Shown here in pieces: positions 1-10,581 of a DNA stretch of 64,000 bases (its first letter is position 1; every line of letters begins with the position of its first letter). The notes below the pieces were generated by a model. The model was given only the letters and a program-made list of their open reading frames with translations, did no database searches and was not told the DNA's origin. A program made the position numbers and the translations under genes. Source of the DNA: Dechloromonas denitrificans (GTDB lineage: Bacteria > Pseudomonadota > Gammaproteobacteria > Burkholderiales > Rhodocyclaceae); assembly GCF_020510685.1 (NCBI RefSeq), contig NZ_CP075185.1, forward strand, positions 3,286,001-3,350,000, given 5' to 3'.

Positions 1-2
1 CC

Positions 3-1078
<1,076 letters not shown>

Positions 1079-1087
1079 GGAAACTAC

Positions 1088-1492
1088 GTGTCAACCAGCC
1101 CCATCCTTGCCCGAGCCGATGCCCTGATGCACCGCGCGCGGCAGAGCAATGGCGAAATCGACGACCTGCCGGTACTGACCGACGCAGTTGTTATCCCCAC
1201 CTCGGACGCCGATGATGACGTCCCTGTCCTGCTCGACGTCGAACACTTCGCCCCCCTCGCCGAGCCCGAGCCGGTCATCGACCAAGACGATGCGCCAGCG
1301 GCGCCCGATGACATTGCGGAAACGGCAGCCCTGCCCGCCTTCGATGCCGGGCTGCGCGACATCATCGCCCACGAACTGGCCCGCCGCATCGAACAGCGGC
1401 TCGCCGCCGAACTTCCCCGGATCATCGAAGCCACCGTTCGCGACTACCTCGCCGAACAGGAAAAGATCGCGACGCTACAGCTGCGCGACTGA
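1088..1492 (+). CDS. Small acidic protein of unknown function between holC and valS
   Basis: This 134-residue protein starts at GTG 1088 behind an AAGGAAA ribosome binding site. The N-terminal half is rich in Asp, Glu, Pro and Ala and probably disordered. The last 50 or so residues (from about FDAGLRDIIAHELARRIEQRL) look helical and amphipathic. No catalytic motif is visible. Small proteins of this type are often found between holC and valS in betaproteobacteria, so the gene is probably real and co-transcribed with holC; its function is unknown. A helical C-terminus with a disordered acidic arm could suit a partner-binding role, but that is a guess. Confidence 0.75.
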   Translation: MSTSPILARADALMHRARQSNGEIDDLPVLTDAVVIPTSDADDDVPVLLDVEHFAPLAEPEPVIDQDDAPAAPDDIAETAALPAFDAGLRDIIAHELARRIEQRLAAELPRIIEATVRDYLAEQEKIATLQLRD

Positions 1493-1522
1493 GATCGCGG
1501 CGGGGCCGGGCCTGGGCTCCGG

Positions 1523-1528
1523 TATAAT
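1523..1528 (+). promoter_or_regulatory. Likely -10 element for valS
   Basis: A perfect TATAAT lies 30 bases upstream of the valS ATG. No good -35 hexamer is seen 16-18 bases further up, so it is either a weak promoter or one that needs an activator. It would give valS a transcript separate from the pepA operon, with a leader of about 23 bases. Confidence 0.45.
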
Positions 1529-1557
1529 TTTGGGTTTTCCCCTATTCCGACACGCCC

Positions 1558-4383
1558 ATGGAACTCGCCAAAGCCTTTGAACCAGCCGATATCGAACGCC
1601 GCTGGTATCCCGAGTGGGAAGCCCAGAATTATTTCGCCGCCGGCGTAGACGCCAGCAAGACCGACAACTTCTGCATCCTGCTGCCACCGCCCAACGTTAC
1701 CGGTACGCTGCACATGGGGCACGGCTTCAACCAGACCATCATGGATGCGCTGACCCGTTACTACCGGATGCGCGGCCACAATACGTTATGGCAACCGGGC
1801 ACCGACCACGCCGGTATCGCGACGCAGATCGTCGTCGAGCGCCAGCTCGATGCGCAGGGCATCTCGCGCCACGACCTCGGCCGCGAGAAGTTCCTGGAAA
1901 AGGTCTGGGAATGGAAGGAATACTCCGGCAACACCATCACCAAGCAGATGCGCCGCATGGGCACCAGCCCGGACTGGAAGCGCGAACGCTTCACGATGGA
2001 TGCCGGCCTCAACAAGGTCGTCACCGAAACTTTCGTCCGCCTGTTCAACGAAGGCCTGATCTACCGCGGCAAGCGCCTGGTGAACTGGGATCCGAAGCTG
2101 AACACTGCCGTCTCCGACCTCGAAGTGGTGCAGGAAGAAGAAGACGGCTTCATGTGGCACATCCGCTACCCGCTGGCCGATGGCTCGGATAGTCTGGTCG
2201 TCGCCACGACGCGTCCGGAAACCATGCTCGGCGACACCGCCGTGATGGTGCATCCGGAGGACGAGCGCTACAAGCACATGATCGGCAAGATGGTGAAACT
2301 GCCGCTGACCGAGCGCGAAATCCCGGTCATCGCCGACAGCTATGTCGATCTCGAATTCGGCACCGGCTGCGTCAAGGTTACGCCGGCGCATGACTTCAAC
2401 GACTATGCCGTCGGCCAGCGCCACAACCTGCCGCTGATCTCGATCCTGACGCTGGATGCCAAGATCAACGACCAGGCCCCGGAAAAATATCGCGGTCTCG
2501 ACCGTTTCGAGGCCCGCAAGGTCATTCTCGCCGACCTCGAAGCGCTCGGCATTCTGGAGAAAACCGACAAGCACAAGCTGAAAGTGCCGCGCGGCGACCG
2601 GACCAATGTCGTCATCGAGCCGATGCTCACCGACCAATGGTTCGTTGCGATGTCCAAGCCGGGCGACGACGGCAAGTCGATCACCGAGAAGGCGCTCGAC
2701 GTCGTGCATTCCGGCGAGATCAAGTTCTATCCGGAAAACTGGGTCAATACCTACAACCAGTGGCTGAATAACATCCAGGATTGGTGCATCTCGCGCCAAC
2801 TGTGGTGGGGCCACCAGATTCCGGCCTGGTACGGTGACAACGGCCAGATCTTCGTTGCCCACAGCGAAGATGAAGCCAAAGCCGAGGCTGCCAAGCAAGG
2901 CTACACCGGCGCCCTGAAGCGCGACGAAGACGTCCTCGATACCTGGTTCTCCTCCGCCCTGTGGCCGTTCTCGACCCTGGACTGGACCGGCGACGCCACC
3001 ATCGACGCGGCCAACCCGCTGCTCAAGCAATACCTGCCGTCCTCGGTGCTGGTCACCGGCTTCGACATCATTTTCTTCTGGGTCGCCCGCATGGTCATGA
3101 TGACCAAGCAGATCACCGGCCAGATCCCGTTCAAGCACGTCTATGTGCATGGCCTGATCCGCGATGGCGAAGGCCAGAAGATGTCGAAATCGAAGGGCAA
3201 TGTCCTCGACCCGATCGACCTGATCGATGGCATCGACCTCGAAAAACTGATCGAAAAGCGCACCACCGGCCTGATGAACCCGCGACAGGCGGAAAGCATC
3301 GCCAAGAAAACCAAGAAGGAATTTCCGGAAGGCATCGCCTCCTTCGGCACCGACGCGCTGCGCTTCACCTTCGCTTCGCTGGCCAGCCCCGGCCGCGACA
3401 TCAAGTTCGACCTCGGCCGCTGCGACGGCTACCGCAATTTTTGCAACAAGCTGTGGAACGCCACGCGCTTCGTGCTGATGAATGTCGAAGGCCACGACCT
3501 GGCTCTTGAGCATCAGCAGAACAGCCCGGCCTGCGGCGGCTCGGCGCCCCTGGAATTTTCCTTCGCCGACCGCTGGATCGTCAGCCAGCTACAGCGCGTC
3601 GAGATGGAAGTCGAGCGGCACTTTACCGACTACCGTTTCGACCTGATCGCCCAGTCCATCTACAAGTTCGTCTGGGACGAGTTCTGCGACTGGTACCTGG
3701 AAATCGCCAAGGTCGAGATCCAGACCGGCAACGACGCGCAGCAGCGCGGCGCCCGCCGGACCCTGATCCGCACGCTGGAAGCCGTACTGCGTCTGGCCCA
3801 TCCGCTGATTCCGTTCATCACCGAGGAGCTGTGGCAGACCGTCGCGCCGATCGCCGGCCGCAAGACGCACGACTCGATCATGCTCGCCGCCTACCCGCGC
3901 GCCGAAGAATACAAGATCGACGCCGCCAGCGAAGCCAAGGTCGAGCGCCTGAAGGCCCTGGCTTACGCCTGCCGCAACCTGCGCGGCGAGATGAACGTCT
4001 CGCCCGCCCTGCGCATGCCGCTGCTGGTGGCCGGCGGCGGCGACGACATGGCCGAGTTCGCGCCCATCCTGCAAGCTCTGGGTAAGCTGTCCGAGGTACA
4101 ACTGGTGGACGACATGCCGGCCGATGCGATGGCACCGGTTGCGGTGGTCGGCGAAACCCGGCTCATGCTCAAGGTCGAAATCGACCCCGCCGCTGAAAAA
4201 GTTCGTCTCGCCAAGGAAATCGAAAAGCTGGAAAAGCAGATCTCGATCGCCCAGGGCAAGCTGAACAACGAGGGCTTCGTCGCTCGCGCGCCGGCTGCCG
4301 TGATCGATCAGGAAAAGCAACGGGTCGCCGACTTCACGGCGACGCTCGAAAAACTCAAACCTCAACTGGCCAAACTCGGCTAA
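1558..4383 (+). CDS. valS: Valyl-tRNA synthetase
   Basis: This 941-residue class I aminoacyl-tRNA synthetase charges tRNA-Val with valine and edits mischarged threonine. The HIGH-type motif reads HMGH at residues 52-55 and the KMSKS motif is at about 541-545, both in expected positions. The large insertion between them is the CP1 editing domain, which carries the [13 protein letters not shown] stretch. A lysine/glutamate-rich C-terminal coiled coil ([12 protein letters not shown] and onward) is the tRNA-binding arm of ValRS. Full length for the family. The ATG is preceded by its own TATAAT at 1523, so it may be transcribed independently of holC. Confidence 0.98.
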   Translation: MELAKAFEPADIERRWYPEWEAQNYFAAGVDASKTDNFCILLPPPNVTGTLHMGHGFNQTIMDALTRYYRMRGHNTLWQPGTDHAGIATQIVVERQLDAQGISRHDLGREKFLEKVWEWKEYSGNTITKQMRRMGTSPDWKRERFTMDAGLNKVVTETFVRLFNEGLIYRGKRLVNWDPKLNTAVSDLEVVQEEEDGFMWHIRYPLADGSDSLVVATTRPETMLGDTAVMVHPEDERYKHMIGKMVKLPLTEREIPVIADSYVDLEFGTGCVKVTPAHDFNDYAVGQRHNLPLISILTLDAKINDQAPEKYRGLDRFEARKVILADLEALGILEKTDKHKLKVPRGDRTNVVIEPMLTDQWFVAMSKPGDDGKSITEKALDVVHSGEIKFYPENWVNTYNQWLNNIQDWCISRQLWWGHQIPAWYGDNGQIFVAHSEDEAKAEAAKQGYTGALKRDEDVLDTWFSSALWPFSTLDWTGDATIDAANPLLKQYLPSSVLVTGFDIIFFWVARMVMMTKQITGQIPFKHVYVHGLIRDGEGQKMSKSKGNVLDPIDLIDGIDLEKLIEKRTTGLMNPRQAESIAKKTKKEFPEGIASFGTDALRFTFASLASPGRDIKFDLGRCDGYRNFCNKLWNATRFVLMNVEGHDLALEHQQNSPACGGSAPLEFSFADRWIVSQLQRVEMEVERHFTDYRFDLIAQSIYKFVWDEFCDWYLEIAKVEIQTGNDAQQRGARRTLIRTLEAVLRLAHPLIPFITEELWQTVAPIAGRKTHDSIMLAAYPRAEEYKIDAASEAKVERLKALAYACRNLRGEMNVSPALRMPLLVAGGGDDMAEFAPILQALGKLSEVQLVDDMPADAMAPVAVVGETRLMLKVEIDPAAEKVRLAKEIEKLEKQISIAQGKLNNEGFVARAPAAVIDQEKQRVADFTATLEKLKPQLAKLG

Positions 4384-4396
4384 ACGAAGGAATTCA

Positions 4397-4873
4397 ATGT
4401 CCGACACAAAACGCGGATTTTTCGCTCAGGCCTTCTTTGCCATGATGCTTTTTTGTGGCCTGGTGTGGATCTGGACGGTTGCCTTCATCATTTTCTGGCC
4501 CTGGGAAAAAACCGACGAATGGAAGCCGTATTTCCGCGTCGTGGCGGTCTGCGAGAAAGGCGAAATCTGCGGCATTCCGTATAGCCTCCTCGACGAAGGC
4601 AAGAGCAAGGGGATGTACACCTCGATCAACATCCCGGGTGACGCCGGCGAGGTGATGGAGGAAAAGGGCTGGCTGCAATGGAAGAAGGTGGGGAGCCTGA
4701 TCGAAGCCAAAGCGTCCTCATGGCACTTTCAGACCACCATCCGCTACAAGGTGGAAGATGAGAAACCGGTTCTCGTTGAATACCAGGATGTCGGCGCCAA
4801 GGCGCTCTACTACGGCATAGCGGGCGGCTTGCTGTCGCTGATCGGGCTTTACCTGCGCAAACTGCGCCGCTGA
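4397..4873 (+). CDS. Uncharacterised membrane protein
   Basis: The 158-residue protein has one hydrophobic segment near the N-terminus (about residues 8-35, rich in Phe, Trp and Met) and another near the C-terminus (about 134-153), followed by a basic tail LRKLRR. The roughly 100 residues between them are hydrophilic and carry two cysteines in a CEKGEICG stretch, which could form a disulphide if the region is periplasmic. It starts 13 bases after the valS stop behind a GAAGGAA site, so it probably shares the valS transcript. I do not recognise the family. The end is followed by a hairpin at 4888-4911. Confidence 0.75.
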   Translation: MSDTKRGFFAQAFFAMMLFCGLVWIWTVAFIIFWPWEKTDEWKPYFRVVAVCEKGEICGIPYSLLDEGKSKGMYTSINIPGDAGEVMEEKGWLQWKKVGSLIEAKASSWHFQTTIRYKVEDEKPVLVEYQDVGAKALYYGIAGGLLSLIGLYLRKLRR

Positions 4874-4887
4874 ACACGCCGCTCGCC

Positions 4888-4911
4888 GGCCTGAAAACCT
4901 ATTTTCAGGCC
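4888..4911. terminator. Bidirectional hairpin between convergent genes
   Basis: A perfect 10-base stem (GGCCTGAAAA / TTTTCAGGCC) with a 4-base loop sits between the convergent membrane-protein gene and pabBC and overlaps the last codons of pabBC. The A/T tracts inside the stem would supply the U-run in either direction. It probably ends both transcripts. Confidence 0.6.
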
Positions 4912-6647
4912 GTGTCGGGCGCCAGCAGCTCGACCCGCACCAGGCCACGCAGCGCGTTGCCGAGCCAAAAACCGGACAGTAGATCCTCCGGTCGCAAAAT
5001 CGCCTCGATCGCTTGACCGCCGGCCAGCAATTCGCCGCGCAGGACACCCGGCAAACAACCGCTGGCTAGCGGCGGTGTCAGCAGCAGTCCGTTCCGTTCG
5101 ACGAAAACATTGCTCCGCGCCCCTTCCGCCACCTCGCCCCGTTCGTTGAGAAATACCACATCGAAGATCGATGAATTGGCCGGCAGACCAGCCAGCGCGG
5201 CATCGTAGAGACGGCGTTCGGTGCTCTTGTGGTGACGCAACGGATCGCCGGAGTCGATACGTTCTTCAGCCAGCCGGGCGTAACGCCGGTCTTCCTCCGT
5301 GTCAGGCAACGGAAAAGCCTGCAGTTCGATATCGCCGGCCTTGCTCAGGGTCAGCCGCACCCGCCATAGACCAGTCGCGGGTTGGCTGGCCAGCGCCTCG
5401 CCGACCGCCGCCTCGTCAAGAACAAAGCCCAGCCATTTGGCCGATCGCCGCAAGCGCGCCAGATGCCCGGCCAGCCGGGGATAGTCGCCGTTCTCGCGGC
5501 GCAGTGTCTCGATCAGTCGCAGGCCGGGGTCGCAATCAGTCAAAAAACGCGCCTTGAGCAGACACTCCTGCCACTCGGCCGCCGGCCGGGAATCGGCGAC
5601 GATGCCGCTGCCCACCCCGAGCTTGCCCTTGCCGCCAGCCGCCAGTTCCAGCGTGCGAATCGCCACGTTCAGCCGGAGATCACCGTTCGGGGCCAGCCAG
5701 CCGAGGGCTCCGGTGTATAGCTGACGAGGACAGGTTTCCAGTTGCGCGGCGATCTGCATGGCGCGAATCTTGGGCGCCCCGGTAATCGAACCACAGGGGA
5801 AAAGTGCCTGCAGCACTTCACGGAAGGAACGCCCGCCGACGCGTGCCGATATTTCGGAAACCATCTGCCAGACGCTCGGATAATCCTCGATATCGAACAG
5901 TCGCTCGACCGCCACGCTCCCGTTGTCAGCGATCCTGCCGAGATCATTGCGCAGCAAATCGACAATCATCAGATTCTCGGCCCGGTCTTTCTCGGAAGCG
6001 AGCAGATCTTCCTTCGGCGAACTGCGCGGCGCAGTCCCTTTCATCGGCCGGGTCAGCAAGCGATCGCCCCGCCGTTCGACAAACAACTCCGGCGACAGCG
6101 AAACCAGCCCCTGCCGCGCATCGCCGACGAAGCCGCCATAGCGCACCGGCTGACGCTGGCGCAAGCGGGCATACAAATCGAGCGGCGTGCCGAACCATTC
6201 AAAGGTCAGTGGAAAGGTGAAATTGACCTGATAGCAATCGCCTTCGAATATCAGGTGCTTAATGTGCTCGACCGCCACCAGGTATTCATCTTCCGGAATT
6301 CCCGGCTGCAATCCGCCGATGCCGGCGGCGGCAGCACCGCCCTGCTCGGCCAACCAGGCCTCGGCCTCGAATGCACTCAATTCGAGGCACCGGGTAAAAC
6401 GCCAGAACCGCGCCAGCGGGCGGCTTTCGTCGGCTTGCCAGCCAGTTGGTGCGGCCTTGGGTTCGAGCAGGTAGCCGAGTTCATAATCGAGAGCGGCAAC
6501 CACCCAGCCCGGCTCGTCAGCGAGCACCGTCAGCGCCTTGGCCAGCGTTGCCGCATCCCACACCGTCAGGCAGTCGATCGGCGCCTCAAAACGCCAAGCG
6601 GCAGGTTCGCCTGGCGGCGCCTGCCGATCTTCGAAAAATGCGTACAA
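4905..6647 (-). CDS. pabB: Fused aminodeoxychorismate synthase component I / aminodeoxychorismate lyase
   Basis: The 580-residue product joins two steps of p-aminobenzoate (folate) synthesis. Residues about 1-375 are a chorismate-binding PabB domain, with the conserved SITGAPKIRAM and GVGSGIV stretches. Residues about 380-580 are a class IV PLP aminotransferase-fold PabC lyase; the HHKSTER segment contains the likely PLP lysine. Glutamine amidotransferase PabA is not in the window. The start is a TTG 8 bases after the stop of the TusA-like gene with no clear ribosome site, which suggests translational coupling. PabB-PabC fusions are known in other proteobacteria. The 3' end overlaps the hairpin at 4888-4911. 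Confidence 0.92.
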   Translation of the reverse strand: MYAFFEDRQAPPGEPAAWRFEAPIDCLTVWDAATLAKALTVLADEPGWVVAALDYELGYLLEPKAAPTGWQADESRPLARFWRFTRCLELSAFEAEAWLAEQGGAAAAGIGGLQPGIPEDEYLVAVEHIKHLIFEGDCYQVNFTFPLTFEWFGTPLDLYARLRQRQPVRYGGFVGDARQGLVSLSPELFVERRGDRLLTRPMKGTAPRSSPKEDLLASEKDRAENLMIVDLLRNDLGRIADNGSVAVERLFDIEDYPSVWQMVSEISARVGGRSFREVLQALFPCGSITGAPKIRAMQIAAQLETCPRQLYTGALGWLAPNGDLRLNVAIRTLELAAGGKGKLGVGSGIVADSRPAAEWQECLLKARFLTDCDPGLRLIETLRRENGDYPRLAGHLARLRRSAKWLGFVLDEAAVGEALASQPATGLWRVRLTLSKAGDIELQAFPLPDTEEDRRYARLAEERIDSGDPLRHHKSTERRLYDAALAGLPANSSIFDVVFLNERGEVAEGARSNVFVERNGLLLTPPLASGCLPGVLRGELLAGGQAIEAILRPEDLLSGFWLGNALRGLVRVELLAPDTA

Positions 6648-6655
6648 CGAGTGGG

Positions 6656-6883
6656 TTATTTGCGCTTCAGGTAAAACTCGAAGATGCGGTTCTCTTCTTT
6701 TTGCTCGAGCAATTCATTGCCGGTCTGTTTGGCAAAAGCCGGAAAATCCTTCAGCGAACCGGCATCGGTCGCCAGCACACGCAACACCTGACCAGACTCC
6801 ATCTCGGCCAGCGCCTTTTTGGTACGCAGGATGGGGAGCGGGCAATTCAGTCCCTTGACGTCGAGATCGCGATCAAATTCCAT
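6656..6883 (-). CDS. TusA-family sulfur carrier protein
   Basis: This 75-residue protein has the TusA/SirA/YeeD architecture: an N-terminal strand, then the signature CPLP (residues 15-18, following GLN), whose cysteine carries persulfide sulfur, and the beta-alpha-beta-alpha-beta fold implied by the rest. Family members pass sulfur for tRNA thiolation, molybdenum cofactor synthesis or sulfur oxidation. Here the gene lies between a BepA-like protease gene and pabBC on the same strand; moaC and soxYZ are transcribed away from the other side of the cluster. It may belong to general sulfur relay. It cannot be called tusA proper from this sequence alone, because paralogues are frequent. Confidence 0.9.
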   Translation of the reverse strand: MEFDRDLDVKGLNCPLPILRTKKALAEMESGQVLRVLATDAGSLKDFPAFAKQTGNELLEQKEENRIFEFYLKRK

Positions 6884-6921
6884 GGTCGTTTGGCTTCGTG
6901 GGTGGGGGGCAAATTTTACCT

Positions 6922-8370
6922 CTAATTACGTTTTTCCTTCATTTCCTCGAACCGCCGCTGTTTCAGTTCGCGCAGGCGTGCATCGATGGTCGACAACTCG
7001 TAAAAATTGGCATCACCCGCTTTTTGCGCCAACTCCAGTTGTTCGACAGCACCCGCCGTCTGCCCCTGCAAGGCAAAGACTTCGGCCAGCGCCCGATGCT
7101 GCTGCGCCTTGCGGCCGAGTCCGGCATAGCTCTCGGCCCGCATCTTGTGCCAGCGAACGTCTTCCGGATAGCTCTGCAGTTGTGTCTCGACGAAAGCCAG
7201 CGCGTCGTCAAAGTGCCGGGCACCGATCAGCGCACCGCCATAGCCGTAGAGCAAGCCGTGGTTGAGTGGAAAGCGGACCATCGCATCACGGTAAACTCGC
7301 AATCCGCCACCGACATCACCCTGGGCGATGTGGATATCGGCCAGCAACCGCTCGAGCATCGCCGCCGAGACCTTCATCCGCCGTGCCGCCAGGACATCGC
7401 GCTCGGCCCCGGCCCAATCGCGTCCGCGATAACGGGCGTAGGCCAGACCATAGCGGGTCGCTGCCTCGGCGATATATTTCTTGTCTTGCAGCAGCATTTC
7501 GAAATCGCGGACTGCCTCGCCGGGCGTTCCCTGCATCGCCCGCAATTTTGCACGCACCAACTGGAAATCGACGCTGTCCTGCACCTGATGATAGGGCAGC
7601 GACTGCTCGCGATTCTGCATGTCGGTCAGCCGCTCGCCGGTCAGCGGATGCGACCTCAAGTAAGCCGTGGCGTTGTTCTCGTAGAGGCGAACCGCCTGTT
7701 GCAGACGAGTAAAGAAAACCGACATGCCGCGCACATCGAAGCCGGCCCGCCGCATGATATCGAAGCCCAGGCGATCCGCTTCACGCTCGAAATCCCGCGA
7801 AAAGGCAAGCTGGGCGGATATTGCACCCGCCTGCGTCGTCGCCATGGCGGCTCCCGCCACCTGGCCGTTTGAGCGCGCCGCCAGCAAGGCCAGCCCCATA
7901 GCCAGCATGGCGGCCATGCCCAACTGCTTCGACTGGAAAACCTGGCGGGCAATATGGCGCTGCGTGACATGCGAAATTTCGTGAGCCATCACCCCAGCCA
8001 GCTCGGACTCCGTCTGTGCCGACAGGATGAGCCCGGTATGCACGCCGATGAACCCACCGGGCATTGCGAAAGCATTGATACTCGCGTCGTTGATCGGAAA
8101 GAAAAAGAACCCCATGCCCGGATCGTTGCTGACCGAAGCCAGTCGCCCTCCCAGCTGGTTGAGATAGGCCTCGACATCCGAATCATCGAGATAGCTCGGT
8201 TCTCGCCAGCGAATTTCATGCATGATCTGGGTACCTATTTTCTTCTCGGCACTCAGCGACAACTCGTTGCTGGCGACATCGCCCAACTCCGGCAGATCGT
8301 CGGCGCGCAGAGGGGTAAAGACCATCGAACAGGCCAGGATTCCGGCGATCAATCGTTGAGCAAGTGGCAT
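6922..8370 (-). CDS. M48-family periplasmic metalloprotease with TPR domain (BepA/YfgC-like)
   Basis: The 482-residue protein begins with a signal peptide (about residues 1-23, cleavage near RAD). The zinc site is HEISH at residues 130-134, with the third ligand in the EREADRLG segment about 55 residues later. Four hydrophobic residues-rich stretches around 145-165 pack near the active site. The C-terminal half is helical repeats typical of TPRs. BepA proteases act in the periplasm on outer-membrane protein assembly and on LptD quality control; this function is inferred from family. The gene is the first of a minus-strand set with tusA-like and pabBC, spaced by 38 and 8 bases. Confidence 0.92.
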   Translation of the reverse strand: MPLAQRLIAGILACSMVFTPLRADDLPELGDVASNELSLSAEKKIGTQIMHEIRWREPSYLDDSDVEAYLNQLGGRLASVSNDPGMGFFFFPINDASINAFAMPGGFIGVHTGLILSAQTESELAGVMAHEISHVTQRHIARQVFQSKQLGMAAMLAMGLALLAARSNGQVAGAAMATTQAGAISAQLAFSRDFEREADRLGFDIMRRAGFDVRGMSVFFTRLQQAVRLYENNATAYLRSHPLTGERLTDMQNREQSLPYHQVQDSVDFQLVRAKLRAMQGTPGEAVRDFEMLLQDKKYIAEAATRYGLAYARYRGRDWAGAERDVLAARRMKVSAAMLERLLADIHIAQGDVGGGLRVYRDAMVRFPLNHGLLYGYGGALIGARHFDDALAFVETQLQSYPEDVRWHKMRAESYAGLGRKAQQHRALAEVFALQGQTAGAVEQLELAQKAGDANFYELSTIDARLRELKQRRFEEMKEKRN

Positions 8371-8435
8371 GGTGCTATGATACCGCAGCCCTCAGGGCGG
8401 CCTCCCGGGGTAGACGTAACCCAGTATAAATTCAA

Positions 8436-8918
8436 GTGACAAACCAGAACCTTACCCATTTTGACAGCACCGGCCAGGCGCACATGGTGGACGTCGGCAG
8501 CAAGGCCGAAACGGCACGGATCGCCCGCGCGGCAGGCAGCATATTCATGAAACCGGAAACCTTGGCGCTGATTCGCTCCGGCTCGGCCAAAAAAGGCGAC
8601 GTTCTCGGCATTGCCCGTATCGCGGCCATTCAGGCATCGAAACGAACCGGCGACCTGATCCCGCTTTGCCACCCGATTGCGCTGACTCATGTGGCGGCGG
8701 ATTTCACCATCGATGAAGCGCAGAGCGCCGTTCATTGCCAGGTCACCGCCGAATGTTTCGGGAAAACCGGTGTCGAAATGGAAGCCCTGACTGCAGTCTC
8801 GGTCGGGTTGCTGACCATCTACGACATGACCAAAGCCGTCGACCGCGGCATGCGCATCGAAAACATCCGCCTGCTTGAAAAATCCGGCGGCAAATCCGGC
8901 CACTGGCTTGCCGAATAG
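8436..8918 (+). CDS. moaC: Cyclic pyranopterin monophosphate synthase
   Basis: The 160-residue product forms cPMP from the MoaA product in molybdenum cofactor synthesis. Diagnostic stretches are [11 protein letters not shown] near the N-terminus, PLCHPI and [12 protein letters not shown]. The GTG start at 8436 gives the normal family N-terminus; no Shine-Dalgarno sequence precedes it, but a TATAAA lies 7 bases upstream, so the message could be leaderless. It is followed 17 bases later by soxY on the same strand. It faces the M48 protease gene divergently, with only 65 bases between starts. Confidence 0.96.
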   Translation: MTNQNLTHFDSTGQAHMVDVGSKAETARIARAAGSIFMKPETLALIRSGSAKKGDVLGIARIAAIQASKRTGDLIPLCHPIALTHVAADFTIDEAQSAVHCQVTAECFGKTGVEMEALTAVSVGLLTIYDMTKAVDRGMRIENIRLLEKSGGKSGHWLAE

Positions 8919-8935
8919 ACCCCACAGGAAAGACC

Positions 8936-9409
8936 ATGTTTGAATCGAGAAGAAGCCTGCTCAAGGGTGGCGCCTCCGCCGCCCTGCTCGCGCCGCTGCT
9001 CGGCACCGGCCTGCTCAAGCCTACCGCCGTACTGGCTGCCGAGTGGAATCGCAGCGCCTTTACGGCAAGTACCATCAACGACGCCTTGAAGGCCTACGGC
9101 AGCGGCAACGCCGCCGAATCGCGGGACATCGTAATCAATGCGCCGGAAATCGCCGAGAACGGCGCCAAAGTCGAAGTCGAGATTACCAGCAACATAGCGA
9201 ACACCCGCAGCCTGGGACTCTTCGCCGACAAGAACCCGATGCCGCTGTGCGCCAATCTCAATTTCTCAGCCCCGGCGCTGCCGTATGCCCGGGTACAAAT
9301 CAAACTGGCCGAGACAACACGCATCCGGGCCGTCGTCAAAGCCGCCGATGGCAAGACCTACGTTGCCTTCCGTGAAATCAAGGTAACCCTCGGCGGATGT
9401 GGAGGTTAA
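8936..9409 (+). CDS. soxY: Thiosulfate oxidation carrier protein SoxY
   Basis: SoxY carries sulfur intermediates on a C-terminal cysteine during periplasmic thiosulfate oxidation. The 157-residue protein starts with a Tat-type signal (RRSLLKGG, then a hydrophobic stretch to about residue 35) and ends in GGCGG, the swinging-arm motif that holds the carrier cysteine. Both features are diagnostic. Its partner soxZ follows immediately, with the soxZ ribosome site inside the last soxY codons. No soxA, soxX, soxB or soxCD is present in the window, so either these lie elsewhere or SoxYZ serves another sulfur relay. Confidence 0.95.
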   Translation: MFESRRSLLKGGASAALLAPLLGTGLLKPTAVLAAEWNRSAFTASTINDALKAYGSGNAAESRDIVINAPEIAENGAKVEVEITSNIANTRSLGLFADKNPMPLCANLNFSAPALPYARVQIKLAETTRIRAVVKAADGKTYVAFREIKVTLGGCGG

Positions 9410-9411
9410 TC

Positions 9412-9723
9412 GTGGCAGAACAGATCAAGATTCGCGCACAAATTCAGGGCGAAATTACCGACCTGCGCATCCTTTTGCAGCATCCGATGGAAACCGGACA
9501 ACGCAAGGATGACAAGGGCCAGACCTTGCCCGTCCATTTCATCCAGACATTCTCGGTCAGCCACAACGGCAAACCGATGATCGACGGGCAGCTCAATACC
9601 TCGATCTCGAAAAATCCGCTGTTCACCTTCAAAGCCCGCGGCATCAAGGTCGGCGACAAATTGACGATCAACTGGCAGGACAACCTCGGCGACAAGCGGC
9701 AAGACGAAATCACCATCGCCTGA
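9412..9723 (+). CDS. soxZ: Thiosulfate oxidation carrier complex protein SoxZ
   Basis: The 103-residue product has the immunoglobulin-like SoxZ layout, without a signal peptide; SoxZ is exported as a complex with Tat-dependent SoxY. I place the start at GTG 9412: a GGAGG lies 6 bases upstream, inside the end of soxY, and the protein then begins AEQIKIRAQ like other SoxZ. The frame is open a further five codons upstream, but that extension overlaps soxY and lacks a ribosome site. A strong hairpin terminator follows at 9746. Confidence 0.93.
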   Translation: MAEQIKIRAQIQGEITDLRILLQHPMETGQRKDDKGQTLPVHFIQTFSVSHNGKPMIDGQLNTSISKNPLFTFKARGIKVGDKLTINWQDNLGDKRQDEITIA

Positions 9724-9745
9724 CCGGAAAACGCCCCCAAAACAA

Positions 9746-9775
9746 AAAAGCCCGTCTGAAACCAGACGGGCTTTT
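9746..9775. terminator. Bidirectional rho-independent terminator, soxZ / csp
   Basis: A 13-base perfect stem (AAAAGCCCGTCTG / CAGACGGGCTTTT) with a 4-base loop lies between convergent soxZ and the cold-shock gene. T-runs are present on both strands, so it should end both transcripts. Confidence 0.9.
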
Positions 9776-9795
9776 AATTTGGAACTATCCGTCGC

Positions 9796-9999
9796 TTAGG
9801 TGCTCTGGATGTTGGAAGCCTGCTTGCCCTTGGGGCCTTGCACGACATCGAAGGAAACCTTTTGGCCTTCCTTCAGGGTCTTGAAGCCATTCATGTTGAT
9901 GGCGGAGAAATGTGCGAAGAGATCTTCGCTGCCATCATCAGGAGTGATAAAACCAAAGCCCTTGGAATCATTGAACCACTTGACAGTACCGATTGCCAT
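9796..9999 (-). CDS. Cold-shock domain protein (CspA family)
   Basis: The 67-residue single cold-shock domain has both RNA-binding motifs: KGFGFI (RNP1) and DLFAHF (RNP2). Such proteins bind single-stranded RNA or DNA and act as RNA chaperones. I start at the ATG at 9999, giving MAIGTVKWF, the standard N-terminus; the frame extends upstream by ten codons without family resemblance. The distance to the predicted promoter implies a leader of about 110 bases, as usual for cold-regulated csp messages. Whether it is cold-induced or constitutive cannot be read from the protein. Confidence 0.97.
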   Translation of the reverse strand: MAIGTVKWFNDSKGFGFITPDDGSEDLFAHFSAINMNGFKTLKEGQKVSFDVVQGPKGKQASNIQST

Positions 10000-10118
10000 G
10001 TTTGCAACTTTCATACAAAAAACGAACAAATTTCCGGGTCTCCCCGACTCCCTGTTTGAGCTCAGTGACCCGGTGCGTTGCAGCAGCCTTGATGCACCTA
10101 AAAGCCAAACACGATTGC

Positions 10119-10147
10119 TTTCTACGCGATCTGGATTTTATCGTCAA
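10119..10147 (-). promoter_or_regulatory. Predicted csp promoter with long leader
   Basis: On the minus strand TTGACG (10147-10142) and TAGAAA (10124-10119) are separated by exactly 17 bases. Transcription would start near 10112, giving a leader of about 110 bases before the csp ATG. The -10 hexamer is imperfect, so this is a moderate-confidence call. Confidence 0.4.
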
Positions 10148-10273
10148 CAAGATTCAATGCGGCAGCGCAGCAAAAAAACAGGCAAGCGAATTGCTTATAT
10201 CCCTCTGGAAACCAAGGAATTCGTCCCCATGTTTATAGTTGCAGATTGAGTCGGACTGTATAGAATCGAAAGC

Positions 10274-10581
10274 ATGGCTACGAAGATTCAGGATGGCGAA
10301 CAGCTTGAAGCACAACGCAGCAAGTTGGAACCGCCAAAGATGTACAAGGTGATGTTGCTCAATGACGATTACACCCCGATGGATTTCGTCATTGCTGTAT
10401 TGCAACGTTTTTTTTCTCTCGATACTGAACAAGCGACGCGAATCATGCTCAAAGTTCACAATGAAGGCCGTGGCGTGTGCGGGGTTTTTCCGCGCGACAT
10501 CGCGGCAACGAAGGTGGAACAAGTGAGTGCATTTGCCCGCCAGCATCACCACCCGCTTGCTTGCGTAATGGAGGAAAACTG

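Noticed and set aside
1786..3513. Long open frame of 575 codons on the minus strand
   Set aside because: It is antisense to valS, which has full motif support; long antisense frames are expected in GC-rich DNA.
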